A stretch of DNA of 64,000 nt from Vagococcus acidifermentans (GTDB lineage Bacteria > Bacillota > Bacilli > Lactobacillales > Vagococcaceae): assembly GCF_003987655.1 (NCBI RefSeq), contig NZ_NGKC01000002.1, forward strand, positions 186,001-250,000, read 5' to 3'. Under the pieces are notes generated by a model. It had not been told where the DNA came from. It saw only the letters and a list, made by a program, of their open reading frames with translations, and made no database searches. Position 1 is the first letter of the stretch; the number at the start of each line of letters is the position of its first letter. Positions 26,144 to 34,516 of the stretch are shown in pieces. A program made the position numbers and the translations under genes.

Positions 26144-26448
26144 TGTATCAAAGTATTTCACCGGATGAATTTGAACAAATTGAGAAAAGAAACGACATTC
26201 ACATCATTGATGTGCGTGAAGCAGATGAATTTGCAGCCGGTCACATCCCACAAGCTCAGTCGCTGCCGCTGTCGGAGCTTGTGGCACGCTATTCCGACAC
26301 ACTGGATAAAGAGCTGCCGTATTACCTCATTTGCTTATCTGGTTCGCGGTCTGCACAGGCCGCCGCATTTTTGGGAAATGAAGGGTATCAAGTAACTAAT
26401 GTCATGGGCGGTATGTTCTCATGGAGAGGTGAAATAGAAGTTGGCTGA
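26143..26448 (+). CDS. Single-domain rhodanese
   Basis: A 101-residue rhodanese with IIDVREADEFAAGHIPQA and active loop CLSGSRS (Cys64). It starts in the stop codon of the reductase gene and overlaps the regulator gene by 8 bases, so all four genes are tightly coupled. Likely role: sulfane-sulfur relay in persulfide detoxification. Confidence 0.92.
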   Translation: MYQSISPDEFEQIEKRNDIHIIDVREADEFAAGHIPQAQSLPLSELVARYSDTLDKELPYYLICLSGSRSAQAAAFLGNEGYQVTNVMGGMFSWRGEIEVG

Positions 26449-26704
26449 TGAAACGAAAAAAATCTTAAATCGCTTGAAGCGTTCGGAAGGACAGCTGCGG
26501 GGGATTCAAAAGATGATCAGCGACGGGGCGGAATGCCGCGATGTCGTCACTCAGCTTTCGGCAGTCCGGTCAAGTATCGACAGGGCCATCGGCATCATTG
26601 TGGCTGAAAATCTGGTGAGCTGCTTGAGTGACGACGCGCTGTCCGAGGTAGAAAAAGACCAGAAAATCCAAGACGCCGTGTCGTTAATTGTAAAATCAAA
26701 ATAG
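26441..26704 (+). CDS. cstR: CstR-type persulfide-sensing repressor (CsoR family)
   Basis: An 87-residue all-helical DUF156/CsoR-family protein: ILNRLKRSEGQLRGIQKMI, Cys32 in AECRDVVTQLSAVRSS and Cys61 in LVSCL. The copper ligand histidine expected four residues before the second Cys is Asn57, so it cannot make the CsoR copper site; two cysteines without the histidine is the CstR pattern, where persulfides crosslink the thiols and release DNA. The start is TTG 26441; no in-frame ATG fits. Two matching operators lie at 24121-24160. It closes the operon before a terminator. Confidence 0.88.
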   Translation: MADETKKILNRLKRSEGQLRGIQKMISDGAECRDVVTQLSAVRSSIDRAIGIIVAENLVSCLSDDALSEVEKDQKIQDAVSLIVKSK

Positions 26705-26708
26705 CAGT

Positions 26709-26752
26709 CTCCCGGTACAGGCGGTTTTCACGGCTGTGCCGGGAGTTTTTTT
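26709..26752 (+). terminator. Terminator of the persulfide operon
   Basis: CTCCCGG-TACAG paired with CTGTG-CCGGGAG, followed by seven T (26746-26752). Confidence 0.92.
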
Positions 26753-26858
26753 AAATTATGACAGTGTCTGTTACTCCTGCTTTCTTTCTGCTCCTTGCTC
26801 GTGTTATGATAAGTTTGATGGTATGCATTGCCGAAATCACATAAAAAGAGGGGATAGC

Positions 26859-27929
26859 ATGAGTAATATCTATCAGGAAGCACTGGAAGCTCACAAGCGG
26901 TGGCAAGGTAAGTTGTCTGTGACAGCTAAGGCACCTGTGTCGAACAAAGAAGAACTGTCGTTAGCATACAGTCCCGGTGTGGCTGAACCGTGCCGGGAAA
27001 TTCAAAAAGACAAAGAGAAAATGTACGATTACACATGGAAAGGCAACTCGGTGGCAGTGGTGACTGATGGTTCAGCTGTTCTTGGTTTGGGTAATATCGG
27101 ACCGGAAGCGGCGCTGCCTGTGATGGAAGGGAAAGCTGTGCTGTTCAATCAGTTCGGCGGCATTAATTTGGAAGATATTTCCGCACCGCGCTGTGTTGAA
27201 ATTGAACGTAGGCTGATTGAAGCGCTGGATATCCCGGTTTTTCATGACGACCAGCACGGCACGGCGATTGTGACAGTCGCGGCGCTCATCAATGCACTGA
27301 AACTGACCGGCAAGAAAAAAGAAGACATCAAAGTAGTGGTTTCCGGTGCCGGTGCAGCCGGGAGTTCGATTGTGAAGCTGTTGAGGGATTTTGGCGTGAC
27401 CCGGATTTATGTGTTCAACAGCAGAGGCATCTTGTCGCAAGCGAAAAGTGCCGGTTACAATTTTCTTCAAAAGGAAATCGCAGCCCTTTCCAATCCTGAC
27501 AATCTGGATACGGATATGGCAGGTGCTATGGTCGGGGCCGATGTTTTTATCGGTGTATCGTTGGGCGGATTGGTGACGCAGGAGATGGTCCGCTCGATGA
27601 ATGACCTGCCGATTATCTTTGCCATGGCAAATCCGGAGCCGGAAATCGGCTACCATGAGGCGTTGGAAGCCGGTGCAGCTGTAGTCGGTACGGGACGTTC
27701 AGATTTTCCGAATCAAATCAATAATGTTCTGGCTTTTCCGGGCATTTTCAAAGGCGCATTGAGTGCCCGTGCCAAAAAAATTACCGACGAGATGAAGCTG
27801 GCCGCCGCTGAGGGAATTGCTTCCATCGTTTCTGACGAGGAACTGGCGTTTGATTATGTTATCCCGTCGGCTTTCAACGAAAAAGTCGCGGCGGTTGTTG
27901 CTGATGCGGTGGCAAAACGCGTGCGCTGA
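26859..27929 (+). CDS. NAD(P)-dependent malic enzyme
   Basis: About 356 residues of the short bacterial malic enzyme type: [34 protein letters not shown], the metal site [12 protein letters not shown], the Rossmann motif [12 protein letters not shown] and [10 protein letters not shown]. It oxidatively decarboxylates malate to pyruvate. ATG 26859 follows GAGGGG; an upstream open stretch back to 26736 overlaps the previous terminator and is not coding. Whether malate or oxaloacetate-linked (mae) physiology applies is not visible, as no malate permease is adjacent. Confidence 0.93.
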   Translation: MSNIYQEALEAHKRWQGKLSVTAKAPVSNKEELSLAYSPGVAEPCREIQKDKEKMYDYTWKGNSVAVVTDGSAVLGLGNIGPEAALPVMEGKAVLFNQFGGINLEDISAPRCVEIERRLIEALDIPVFHDDQHGTAIVTVAALINALKLTGKKKEDIKVVVSGAGAAGSSIVKLLRDFGVTRIYVFNSRGILSQAKSAGYNFLQKEIAALSNPDNLDTDMAGAMVGADVFIGVSLGGLVTQEMVRSMNDLPIIFAMANPEPEIGYHEALEAGAAVVGTGRSDFPNQINNVLAFPGIFKGALSARAKKITDEMKLAAAEGIASIVSDEELAFDYVIPSAFNEKVAAVVADAVAKRVR

Positions 27930-27960
27930 GGACCCGGCCGGATAAAAATGACGGAAACAG

Positions 27961-27989
27961 TTGACAGAATTGTTTTATTTTGATAATAT
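27961..27989 (+). promoter_or_regulatory. Promoter of the Met T-box and metNIQ
   Basis: Perfect TTGACA (27961-27966), 17-base spacer, TAATAT (27984-27989). Confidence 0.8.
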
Positions 27990-28009
27990 GCCAATAATCA
28001 ATTATATGA

Positions 28010-28306
28010 ACTGCTTTGAAAAGAAGAGTACATTTCAGCAAGGTTTAACAGAGACCTCTGTCAGGTGAAAAAGAGGAGCTGGATGGGAATGGAAGATGGT
28101 CTTTGAGCATAGATGGATGAGCACACACTGTGTGAGTCCGTTTCGGGGATGCCCGTTACAGCACGACAGTATCAAAGTCTTGTAAAAAAGCGTGACTTTT
28201 GTACTGGGAAAGGCCGCTGGTGCGAATCAGGGGCGAATTAAGGTGGTAACACGGAAGCTCAGCTTTCGTCCTTTGTTGGGATACAGCAAGGACGAAAGCT
28301 TTTTTA
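28010..28306 (+). promoter_or_regulatory. T-box riboswitch, methionine specifier
   Basis: The T-box sequence AAGGTGGTAACACGG (28240-28254) contains UGGU, which pairs with the uncharged tRNA end when the discriminator base is A, as in tRNA-Met. The specifier bulge reads GGGA-ATG-GAAG with ATG at 28089-28091. A 13-base-pair terminator (28261-28273 with 28288-28300) and six T follow. Under methionine starvation uncharged tRNA-Met stabilises the antiterminator and switches on metNIQ. Confidence 0.92.
28261..28306 (+). terminator. T-box regulated terminator
   Basis: AGCTTTCGTCCTT/AAGGACGAAAGCT stem and T run, the regulated terminator of the Met T-box; its 5' arm overlaps the antiterminator region. 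Confidence 0.92.
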
Positions 28307-28330
28307 ATTAAGTCGGAGGAGGCGTTTTGT

Positions 28331-29368
28331 ATGAGTTTGATTAAGCTCATTCAGGTGACGAAACAGTTTAACGGTAAACAGGGAAAGCTGACAGCCGTCG
28401 ACCAAGTGGACTTGGCGATTGAAGCAGGTGAAATATTCGGTGTGATCGGTTATTCAGGTGCTGGCAAAAGCACGCTGATACGGCTTTTGAATCAGCTGGA
28501 AAAACCGACTGACGGGAAAATAATTATTAATGGTCAAACAGTCAATGATTTAAAAGGAGCTGAACTGCGCGGCTACCGGAAAAAAATCGGCATGATTTTT
28601 CAACATTTCAACTTGCTGTGGTCGCGCACAGTGATAGAAAATATTATGTTGCCGCTGGAGCTGACGGGTGTTTCCAAGCCGGCACGACGCAAGCGGGCAC
28701 AGGAGCTGATTAAACTGGTCGGTTTAGAAGGTCGGGAAGACGCATACCCGAGCCAGCTCTCCGGCGGTCAAAAACAGCGTGTCGGCATTGCCCGGGCGCT
28801 TGCCAATGAACCGGAGATTCTGTTGTGCGATGAAGCAACAAGTGCCCTTGACCCGCAGACGACAGATGAAGTGCTCGACCTTTTGCTGGCAATCAACCAG
28901 AAACTCAATCTGACCATCGTGCTGATTACACACGAGATGAACGTCATCCGCAAAATTTGCGACCGTGTAGCCGTCATGGAAGACGGTAAAGTGATTGAAG
29001 TGGGCGAAGTCCTGTCTGTGTTTAAAAATCCGCAGCACGAGGTCACCAAAAAATTTGTCCAGCAGGATAATTTTGCCGACGCGGATGAAAGCGAAAGTGC
29101 GCTGGATTATCTGGTGAACGCGTACCCTGACGGAATCATCGTCCGGCTGATTTTTGAAGGCGAAAAGTCGAAAGAGGCCACGATATCCAAAGCGATACAT
29201 TCACTGCCAATCGATATCAACGTGCTGCAGGCGACTATCCGCCAGACACAGCATACGTCATTCGGCACGATGCTCGTCCAAATCACAGGCGAACAGGATG
29301 CGCTGGCAAAAAGTCTGGCGTTTTTCAAAGAACATGAAGTGGGAACTGAGGTGATTCAACGTGGATAA
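28331..29368 (+). CDS. metN: Methionine ABC transporter ATP-binding protein
   Basis: A 345-residue ATPase with Walker A GYSGAGKS (40-47), LSGGQKQRVGIARAL, Walker B ILLCDEATSALDP, and a C-terminal NIL regulatory domain (about 265-345) that binds methionine and inhibits uptake. Behind a methionine T-box and before metI and metQ; overlaps metI by 8 bases. GGAGGAGGCG precedes ATG 28331. Confidence 0.97.
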   Translation: MSLIKLIQVTKQFNGKQGKLTAVDQVDLAIEAGEIFGVIGYSGAGKSTLIRLLNQLEKPTDGKIIINGQTVNDLKGAELRGYRKKIGMIFQHFNLLWSRTVIENIMLPLELTGVSKPARRKRAQELIKLVGLEGREDAYPSQLSGGQKQRVGIARALANEPEILLCDEATSALDPQTTDEVLDLLLAINQKLNLTIVLITHEMNVIRKICDRVAVMEDGKVIEVGEVLSVFKNPQHEVTKKFVQQDNFADADESESALDYLVNAYPDGIIVRLIFEGEKSKEATISKAIHSLPIDINVLQATIRQTQHTSFGTMLVQITGEQDALAKSLAFFKEHEVGTEVIQRG

Positions 29369-30047
29369 AAGTTTTGTTGAGACGTATTTTGATTTTAGCC
29401 AAATCGACACTGCGGCATTCAAGCAGGCAATTGTCGAAACGTTGTATATGACAGGTATTTCTATTTTATTTGTCGGCGTCTTGGGACTCCTGATTGGGTT
29501 GATGCTCTATTATTTCAGCAAAAGCCACCTGACGGTTTACAAAGTCTTGTACAGTGTCGTTTCGATTATCAGCAACGCGTTCCGTTCGATACCGTTTATT
29601 ATTCTCATTATTTTACTTTTTCCGATGACTAAAGCGTTGATCGGCACGACACTCGGCTCCACCGCCGCTTTGCCGGCACTGATTATTTCAGCCGCCCCGT
29701 TTTTTGCACGGCTGGTCGAAATTGCTTTCCGTGAAGTCGACTCGGGTGTCATCGAAGCAAGCGAGGCGATGGGCGCGTCCAGATTTCAAATCATCACGAA
29801 AGTACTGATTCCTGAAAGTCTGCCAGCTTTGATATCCGGCATCACAGTCACGACGATTACGATGATCGGGTTCACTGCAATGGCAGGTGTTATCGGCGCC
29901 GGCGGTCTGGGGGCACTGGCTTATCAGGCAGGCTTTCTGCGCCAGCGTTATACGGTTATCTTATTTGCAACACTACTCATTCTTTTGATTGTTTTTGTGA
30001 TACAGTGGCTCGGTGATTTACTGGTCCGTCTCACAGATAAACGATAA
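29361..30047 (+). CDS. metI: Methionine ABC transporter permease
   Basis: A 228-residue membrane protein with five or so spans and the EAA loop EASEAMGASRFQIITKVLIPESLPALISG. The start is GTG 29361 within the end of metN, with AGGTGA upstream. It forms the homodimeric channel of the MetNI transporter. Confidence 0.96.
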   Translation: MDKSFVETYFDFSQIDTAAFKQAIVETLYMTGISILFVGVLGLLIGLMLYYFSKSHLTVYKVLYSVVSIISNAFRSIPFIILIILLFPMTKALIGTTLGSTAALPALIISAAPFFARLVEIAFREVDSGVIEASEAMGASRFQIITKVLIPESLPALISGITVTTITMIGFTAMAGVIGAGGLGALAYQAGFLRQRYTVILFATLLILLIVFVIQWLGDLLVRLTDKR

Positions 30048-30077
30048 ATTTTTGACAATATTAAAGGGGGACTTATC

Positions 30078-30929
30078 ATGAAAAAGAAATTCGCAGCATT
30101 TGGGTTATTATCAGCACTGGTTTTAGGATTGGCAGCTTGCGGCGGCGGCTCTGATGAAAAGGCAACGAAGGAGTCGGCCGGCGGAAAAAGCGGTGAAGAC
30201 ACCACAATCATTGTGGGGGCCTCACCAACACCGCATGCCGAAATTCTTGAAGAAGCAAAACCATTGTTGAAAGAAAAAGGGTTTGACCTGGAAATCAAAG
30301 TGTTTGACGATTACATTTTGCCGAACACTGCACTTGAAAGCAAAGAACTGGATGCCAACTACTTCCAGCACATCCCGTATTTTGAAAATGCCGTTGAAGA
30401 GAACAACTTTGATTTTGTGAATGCCGGCAAAGTGCATATCGAGCTGATGGCATTGTATTCACAGCAGTTGAAAGACATCAAGGATTTGGAAGAAGGAGCG
30501 ACCGTCCTGACAAGTAATTCCGAAACGGACTGGGGCAGAATCATCACTATTCTGCAAGATGCCGGACTGGTGAAGGTGAAAGACGGTGTCGACCTGCTGA
30601 CAGCAACTTTTGATGATATTGCTGAAAATCCAAAGAACTTGAAGTTTAAATATGACTTGGACCCGGGCATGATGACTAGTGCTTACCAGAACGATGAAGC
30701 AGCTCTGATTGCCATCAATGCCAACTTTGCAAACGGCATCGGTTTGAGTCCTAAAGAGGATGGCGTCCTTGTAGAAAAAGACAACTCTCCGTACGCTAAT
30801 ATCGTCGCAGTCCGTACAGGCGATGAAAAAACAGAGAAAATCAAAGCATTGATGGATGTCCTGCATTCTGAGGAAATCACGTCATTCATCGAAGAAAAAT
30901 GGAGCGGTACAATCACTCCGATTCAATAA
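30078..30929 (+). CDS. metQ: Methionine-binding lipoprotein
   Basis: A 283-residue NlpA-family lipoprotein. The lipobox LAAC puts the lipid on Cys21; TIIVGASPTPHAEILE, LEIKVFDDYILPN, LDANYFQHIPYF and ALIAINANFA fit MetQ. It binds methionine outside the membrane and feeds MetNI. AAAGGGGG precedes the ATG. Confidence 0.96.
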   Translation: MKKKFAAFGLLSALVLGLAACGGGSDEKATKESAGGKSGEDTTIIVGASPTPHAEILEEAKPLLKEKGFDLEIKVFDDYILPNTALESKELDANYFQHIPYFENAVEENNFDFVNAGKVHIELMALYSQQLKDIKDLEEGATVLTSNSETDWGRIITILQDAGLVKVKDGVDLLTATFDDIAENPKNLKFKYDLDPGMMTSAYQNDEAALIAINANFANGIGLSPKEDGVLVEKDNSPYANIVAVRTGDEKTEKIKALMDVLHSEEITSFIEEKWSGTITPIQ

Positions 30930-30934
30930 GTAAG

Positions 30935-30977
30935 AAACACAGCTTCGGCAAATGATTTTTGCCGAGGCTGTGTTTTT
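30935..30977 (+). terminator. Terminator of metNIQ
   Basis: AAACACAGC/GCTGTGTTT with inner TCGGCAAA/TTTGCCGA and T run. Confidence 0.9.
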
Positions 30978-31061
30978 CAGTCTTGTCTGAATACTAAAAA
31001 CAAAAATATTACTCAACCAGACAATATTGTTGACGATTAAGGTTTCTTGGTACAATCAGAC

Positions 31062-31484
31062 TTAAAGGTATGTAGAATCTATGTTGAGCAAGTTAGGTAC
31101 CCTGCTTTTGATCTCATAATAAATCTGCTTCATTTCTTCGTTATTTTTAGACTTGAGTGAGACATTTATGATTATATACGATTCGCCTGATTCTTCCGTT
31201 TGGGACCTTTCAAGCGTTTGAATATCATAATCTCTTTTTACTGAGTTTTCAAATCCTAAGATGGCATCTTCATCGGTTTTAGGGTCAATTATTATAAGAA
31301 TTTTGTAAAGGTTTTCATGTTTTTGATTTTTCTCGGATTCTAAAGTTGCGATGTTTGCTTGTTGGTTGTTGACAACAGCAGTTAATGCCACAAACTTATA
31401 CCCAAAATAGAGCAGCACGACAGACAAAAGTAAATCGGTTACAATTATTCTTCTATCTTTATGAAAGTTGTGTTTTGTTCCCAT
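31062..31484 (-). CDS. Hypothetical single-span membrane protein, AT-rich
   Basis: A 140-residue protein I do not recognise. A short basic N terminus (MGTKHNFHKDRR) precedes one membrane span (about residues 13-35), a polar linker (NNQQANIATLESEKNQ) and a C-terminal globular part of about 85 residues with the alternating pattern ILIIIDPKTDEDA ... YIIINVSLKSKNNEEMKQIYYEIKSR, which suggests a small alpha-beta (ACT-like) fold such as that closing MgtC-type proteins; this is inference. ATG 31484 has AGGAGG 8 bases upstream. The gene and flanks are clearly more AT-rich than neighbours, so it may be a recent arrival. Confidence 0.65.
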   Translation of the reverse strand: MGTKHNFHKDRRIIVTDLLLSVVLLYFGYKFVALTAVVNNQQANIATLESEKNQKHENLYKILIIIDPKTDEDAILGFENSVKRDYDIQTLERSQTEESGESYIIINVSLKSKNNEEMKQIYYEIKSRVPNLLNIDSTYL

Positions 31485-31586
31485 GTTACTGCCTCCTTTT
31501 TGCATATTATAACATATCAATTTGAATCAACTGATTGATGTTAAGTTTATGACAAAGTTTAAAATAAAAGTGAAATCATCTTTCTT

Positions 31587-31626
31587 AAAAACATCGGAAA
31601 AAGAGTTCTCTCTTTCTCCGATGTTT
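31587..31626 (-). terminator. Terminator after malY (bidirectional-looking)
   Basis: AACATCGGAAAAAGAG pairs with CTCTTTCTCCGATGTT (about 31589-31604 with 31610-31625, one mismatch), with a minus-strand T run, 22 bases beyond the malY stop. Confidence 0.85.
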
Positions 31627-31647
31627 ATTGATGTTAGAAAGTATGAT

Positions 31648-32814
31648 TTATTTAGCCGTTAAGCTTTGTTTCATGCGCTCCAGTCCGTCTTGGAGTTTGG
31701 ACTGCGGACAACCGACATTCAGACGCAGAAACTGGCTGCCGTTGCCGCCGTAGATACTGCCGTCCATGATAGCGACGCCGCCTTTGTTGATGAGTTTTTC
31801 CTGAATATCAGCCATCGGTACGGCACAGCCGGCAGTGTCCAGCCACATCAAATAGGTTGCTTCCGAGTGCACTGGTCGGATGTCCGGCAAGTACTGTTTT
31901 AAATAATCCGCGGCAAATGCAATGTTGCCGTCAATATAGCTGTTCAACTCATCGACCCAGTATCCGCATTCGTTATAGGCAGTCATGGTTGCAATCATGC
32001 CCAGCGTACTTGTTGAAGACAGGCCATCACGATTCTTTAAAATAAGGGAAAATTTATCCCGCACGTGTTCATCCGGGCAAATCACGTAAGAGAAAATCAG
32101 TCCGGGAAAATTAAATGTTTTCGACCCAGAAGAGACAAGTGCCACATGCTCGGTCATCATCTTTAAAATAGGAAGATGTGTCTGTCCTTTTCTTAGTACA
32201 TCCATGTGAATTTCGTCAGCTATCAGAAAAACGTGATATGTCAGACAAAGTTCGACAATCCGCTGCAGCTCATCCTCCCGCCAGACGCGTCCAGTCGGGT
32301 TGTGCGGCGAACAAAGCAGCAGGATGCGGTTTTCCGGCTGGGACAGTTTTTCTTCCAAATCAGCAAAGTCGATGGTATAGGTCTGATTGTGATAAATCAG
32401 CGGATTGTCCACGACCCGCCGGTTTTGACCGATGACAGTTTTAAAGAAGGCATCATAGGCAGGTGTTTGCATCACGACGCCTTGCCCTTCGTCTGAGTGA
32501 AGCTCTATCAGTTTGGACACGCTGTAGATGACAGAGGGGCTGTACATCAGCCAATCCGGCTGGATATCCGTTTGCATCCGCTCGCGGTACCAGCCGACGA
32601 CCGCCTCTTTGAATGCGGTGTGATTCCAGCGTGTGTAACCAAAGACCGGGTGTGACAGACGCTTGTTCAGAGCGTGCGTCACTTCGTCCGGCAAGGCAAA
32701 ATCTGTATCGGAAATGGTAAAGGGCAAGAGATTGTCTGTACCGAACCGGTCTTTTACAAAGTCCCACTGTGTGCAGTAGGTACCGCGCCGGTCCAGTGTT
32801 TCATTAAAATTCAC
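31648..32814 (-). CDS. malY: MalY/PatB-type PLP C-S lyase/aminotransferase
   Basis: About 388 residues of aminotransferase fold type I: FTISDTDFALPDEV, FGYTRWN, LLCSPHNPTGRVW, FLIADEIHMD and the PLP lysine in VSSGSKTFNFPGL. MalY/PatB proteins cleave cystathionine or cysteine S-conjugates to a thiol, pyruvate and ammonia. Here it directly follows a MalX-type PTS gene (20-base gap), the same pairing as E. coli malXY. I chose GTG 32814, 8 bases after GGAGG; TTG 32829 overlaps that site. Confidence 0.9.
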   Translation of the reverse strand: MNFNETLDRRGTYCTQWDFVKDRFGTDNLLPFTISDTDFALPDEVTHALNKRLSHPVFGYTRWNHTAFKEAVVGWYRERMQTDIQPDWLMYSPSVIYSVSKLIELHSDEGQGVVMQTPAYDAFFKTVIGQNRRVVDNPLIYHNQTYTIDFADLEEKLSQPENRILLLCSPHNPTGRVWREDELQRIVELCLTYHVFLIADEIHMDVLRKGQTHLPILKMMTEHVALVSSGSKTFNFPGLIFSYVICPDEHVRDKFSLILKNRDGLSSTSTLGMIATMTAYNECGYWVDELNSYIDGNIAFAADYLKQYLPDIRPVHSEATYLMWLDTAGCAVPMADIQEKLINKGGVAIMDGSIYGGNGSQFLRLNVGCPQSKLQDGLERMKQSLTAK

Positions 32815-32833
32815 AAGGGCTTCCTCCAATTAC

Positions 32834-34399
32834 TTACAAAATAGCATCCAGTGCGTTTCTGACAGTTGTGACTTTTGTTCCGATGATGACTTGGACGTTT
32901 TTATCATCCAGATGGACAACGCCCAAGGCACCTAACGCTTTAAGCTTGTCATCATCAACCACAGTGCCGTCTTTCAGCACAAGTCTCAACCGGGTGATAC
33001 AGTTGTCCAGCGACTCGATATTTTCAGACCCGCCTAATGCCGACAAAATGCCGGTTGCATCATAGCCGCCTTTTTTATTGTAGCTGATTTCTTCTTCGCC
33101 GTATTCAGTGTCGGCAACGATTGCTTCACGTCCGGGTGTCTTCAAATCCATTTTAATGATGACAGTTTTGAAAACAAAGTAGTAAATGGCAAACCACAAT
33201 GCCCCGATAATCAGGACCATCCACCATTTTGTATAGCTGCCCTGCAGGACGCCGAAAATGATGAAGTCAAGCACACCGCCGTCCGTATTGCCGATGACAA
33301 CGCCGACAAGACTCATGACCATAAAGCCGAGACCAGTCATAATGACGTGGAAGACCCAGAGCAGCGGACTGATGAACAGGAAGAGAAATTCAATCGGCTC
33401 TGTAATCCCAGTGACAAATGTTGCAACGACGCCGGAAATCAGCAAACCTTTGATTTTATGACGGTTTTGCGGTGCCGCTGTGTGATACATCGCCAGAGCG
33501 GCCGCCGGCAGTCCGAACATGAAGGTCGGCATTTTTCCTTGTGACAGGAAGGCAGTAGCAGATGGACTGATGCTCAAACCGTTTTGCAGTTCAGCATAGA
33601 AAATGTTCAATGCGCCAAAGACTTCCTTGCCGTCAATCAGCATCGCACCGCCGGCTTCTGTAAAGCGGATCATCGAAACAAGAATATGATGCAAGCCAAA
33701 AGGCAACAGCAGACGTTCGCCGGAACCGAACAAGAATGGTCCGAATGGTCCGGCTTTTTGAATCAAGTTGCCGATCCCGGTAATCAGCAGGGCAAATATC
33801 GGCCAAATCATCGGAATAACCAGCCCGACAACAGCGAGTACTAGCGACGTGATAATCGGCACGAATCTGGCACCGGAGAAGAATGCAAAGCTGTCCGGAA
33901 GTTGGGTGGCATAAAATCTCTTATGCAAGTGATAGACGATGACACCAGCAATGATACCGCCCAGCACGCCCATTTCAATTGTTTGAATACCAAACACCAT
34001 GCCTTGGCCTGATTCGCGCAAGTTGTCCGCATCCGCCAGACGGTCAGTGGCTGTCAGATAAAAGTTGATGGATAAGTTCATGACAGTGTAGCCGACAAAC
34101 CCTGAGAAGGCAGCTACGCCTTTTTCTTTGCGCACCAAACCGAGCGGAATCGCCATGGCGAACATCACCGGCAGATAACTGAATGCAAACCCGCCGACGG
34201 TAGACATGAATTGGAAAATGTTCTGGAGGACCGGGTGGCCCAACGCAGGCAAAATATCAATCGTTGCCTGACTAGTAAACGAACTTCCAATTCCCAACAG
34301 CAAACCCATGAATGCCAATAAAGCAACCGGTAACATAAATGTTTTCCCTAATCCTTGAAAAAATTCCCAAGCACTGGTTTTTTTCTTTGTTTGTTTCAT
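32834..34399 (-). CDS. malX: PTS glucose/maltose-type EIICB (MalX-like)
   Basis: About 521 residues. EIIC membrane domain of the glucose superfamily (N-terminal QGLGKTFMLPVALLAFMGLLLGIG, then FGLHHILVSMI and a GITEPIEFLFLF stretch with the conserved EP), then an EIIB domain whose phosphocysteine is in ENIESLDNCITRLRLVL. No EIIA is present, so a separate glucose-type EIIA must serve it. The true substrate is uncertain; E. coli MalX is similarly orphaned with MalY. Start ATG 34399 has AAGGAGA; upstream codons to 34468 lie across the promoter. A cre site overlaps its -35. Confidence 0.9.
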   Translation of the reverse strand: MKQTKKKTSAWEFFQGLGKTFMLPVALLAFMGLLLGIGSSFTSQATIDILPALGHPVLQNIFQFMSTVGGFAFSYLPVMFAMAIPLGLVRKEKGVAAFSGFVGYTVMNLSINFYLTATDRLADADNLRESGQGMVFGIQTIEMGVLGGIIAGVIVYHLHKRFYATQLPDSFAFFSGARFVPIITSLVLAVVGLVIPMIWPIFALLITGIGNLIQKAGPFGPFLFGSGERLLLPFGLHHILVSMIRFTEAGGAMLIDGKEVFGALNIFYAELQNGLSISPSATAFLSQGKMPTFMFGLPAAALAMYHTAAPQNRHKIKGLLISGVVATFVTGITEPIEFLFLFISPLLWVFHVIMTGLGFMVMSLVGVVIGNTDGGVLDFIIFGVLQGSYTKWWMVLIIGALWFAIYYFVFKTVIIKMDLKTPGREAIVADTEYGEEEISYNKKGGYDATGILSALGGSENIESLDNCITRLRLVLKDGTVVDDDKLKALGALGVVHLDDKNVQVIIGTKVTTVRNALDAIL

Positions 34400-34429
34400 A
34401 ATATGTCTCCTTTTTTTTGATTTGCCTTT

Positions 34430-34468
34430 ATTATAGCCGGGAGCTTTTTCTTTTGCATTCGTTTTCAT
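34430..34468 (-). promoter_or_regulatory. malX promoter with cre (CcpA) site
   Basis: On the minus strand TGCAAA (34452-34457), 16-base spacer, TATAAT (34430-34435). ATGAAAACGAATGCA (34454-34468) fits the cre consensus WTGNAANCGNWNNCW at every position and overlaps the -35, so CcpA should repress. It is also the loop of a 14-base inverted repeat (TTTTTCTTTTGCAT arms, about 34445-34482). Confidence 0.75.
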
Positions 34469-34475
34469 GCAAAAG

Positions 34476-34500
34476 AAAAACCGTACAGTTAAATGTACGG
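34476..34500 (-). terminator. Terminator of the RpiR-type gene
   Basis: CCGTACA/TGTACGG (34481-34487 with 34494-34500) followed on the minus strand by five T, 17 bases after the rpiR-type stop, so malXY has its own promoter. Confidence 0.8.
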
Positions 34501-34516
34501 ACTTTCATTTTAATGT

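Noticed and set aside
26441..26704. CsoR copper repressor
   Set aside because: The copper-ligand histidine is Asn57, and the genes are for sulfane sulfur, not copper; the copper operon in this window has its own CopY.
26736..26858. N-terminal extension of malic enzyme
   Set aside because: The extra 41 codons overlap the preceding terminator, contain atypical Cys-rich sequence and lack a ribosome site.
31025..31060. Plus-strand promoter-like TTGACG ... TACAAT after metQ
   Set aside because: Spacer is only 15 bases and no plus-strand gene follows.
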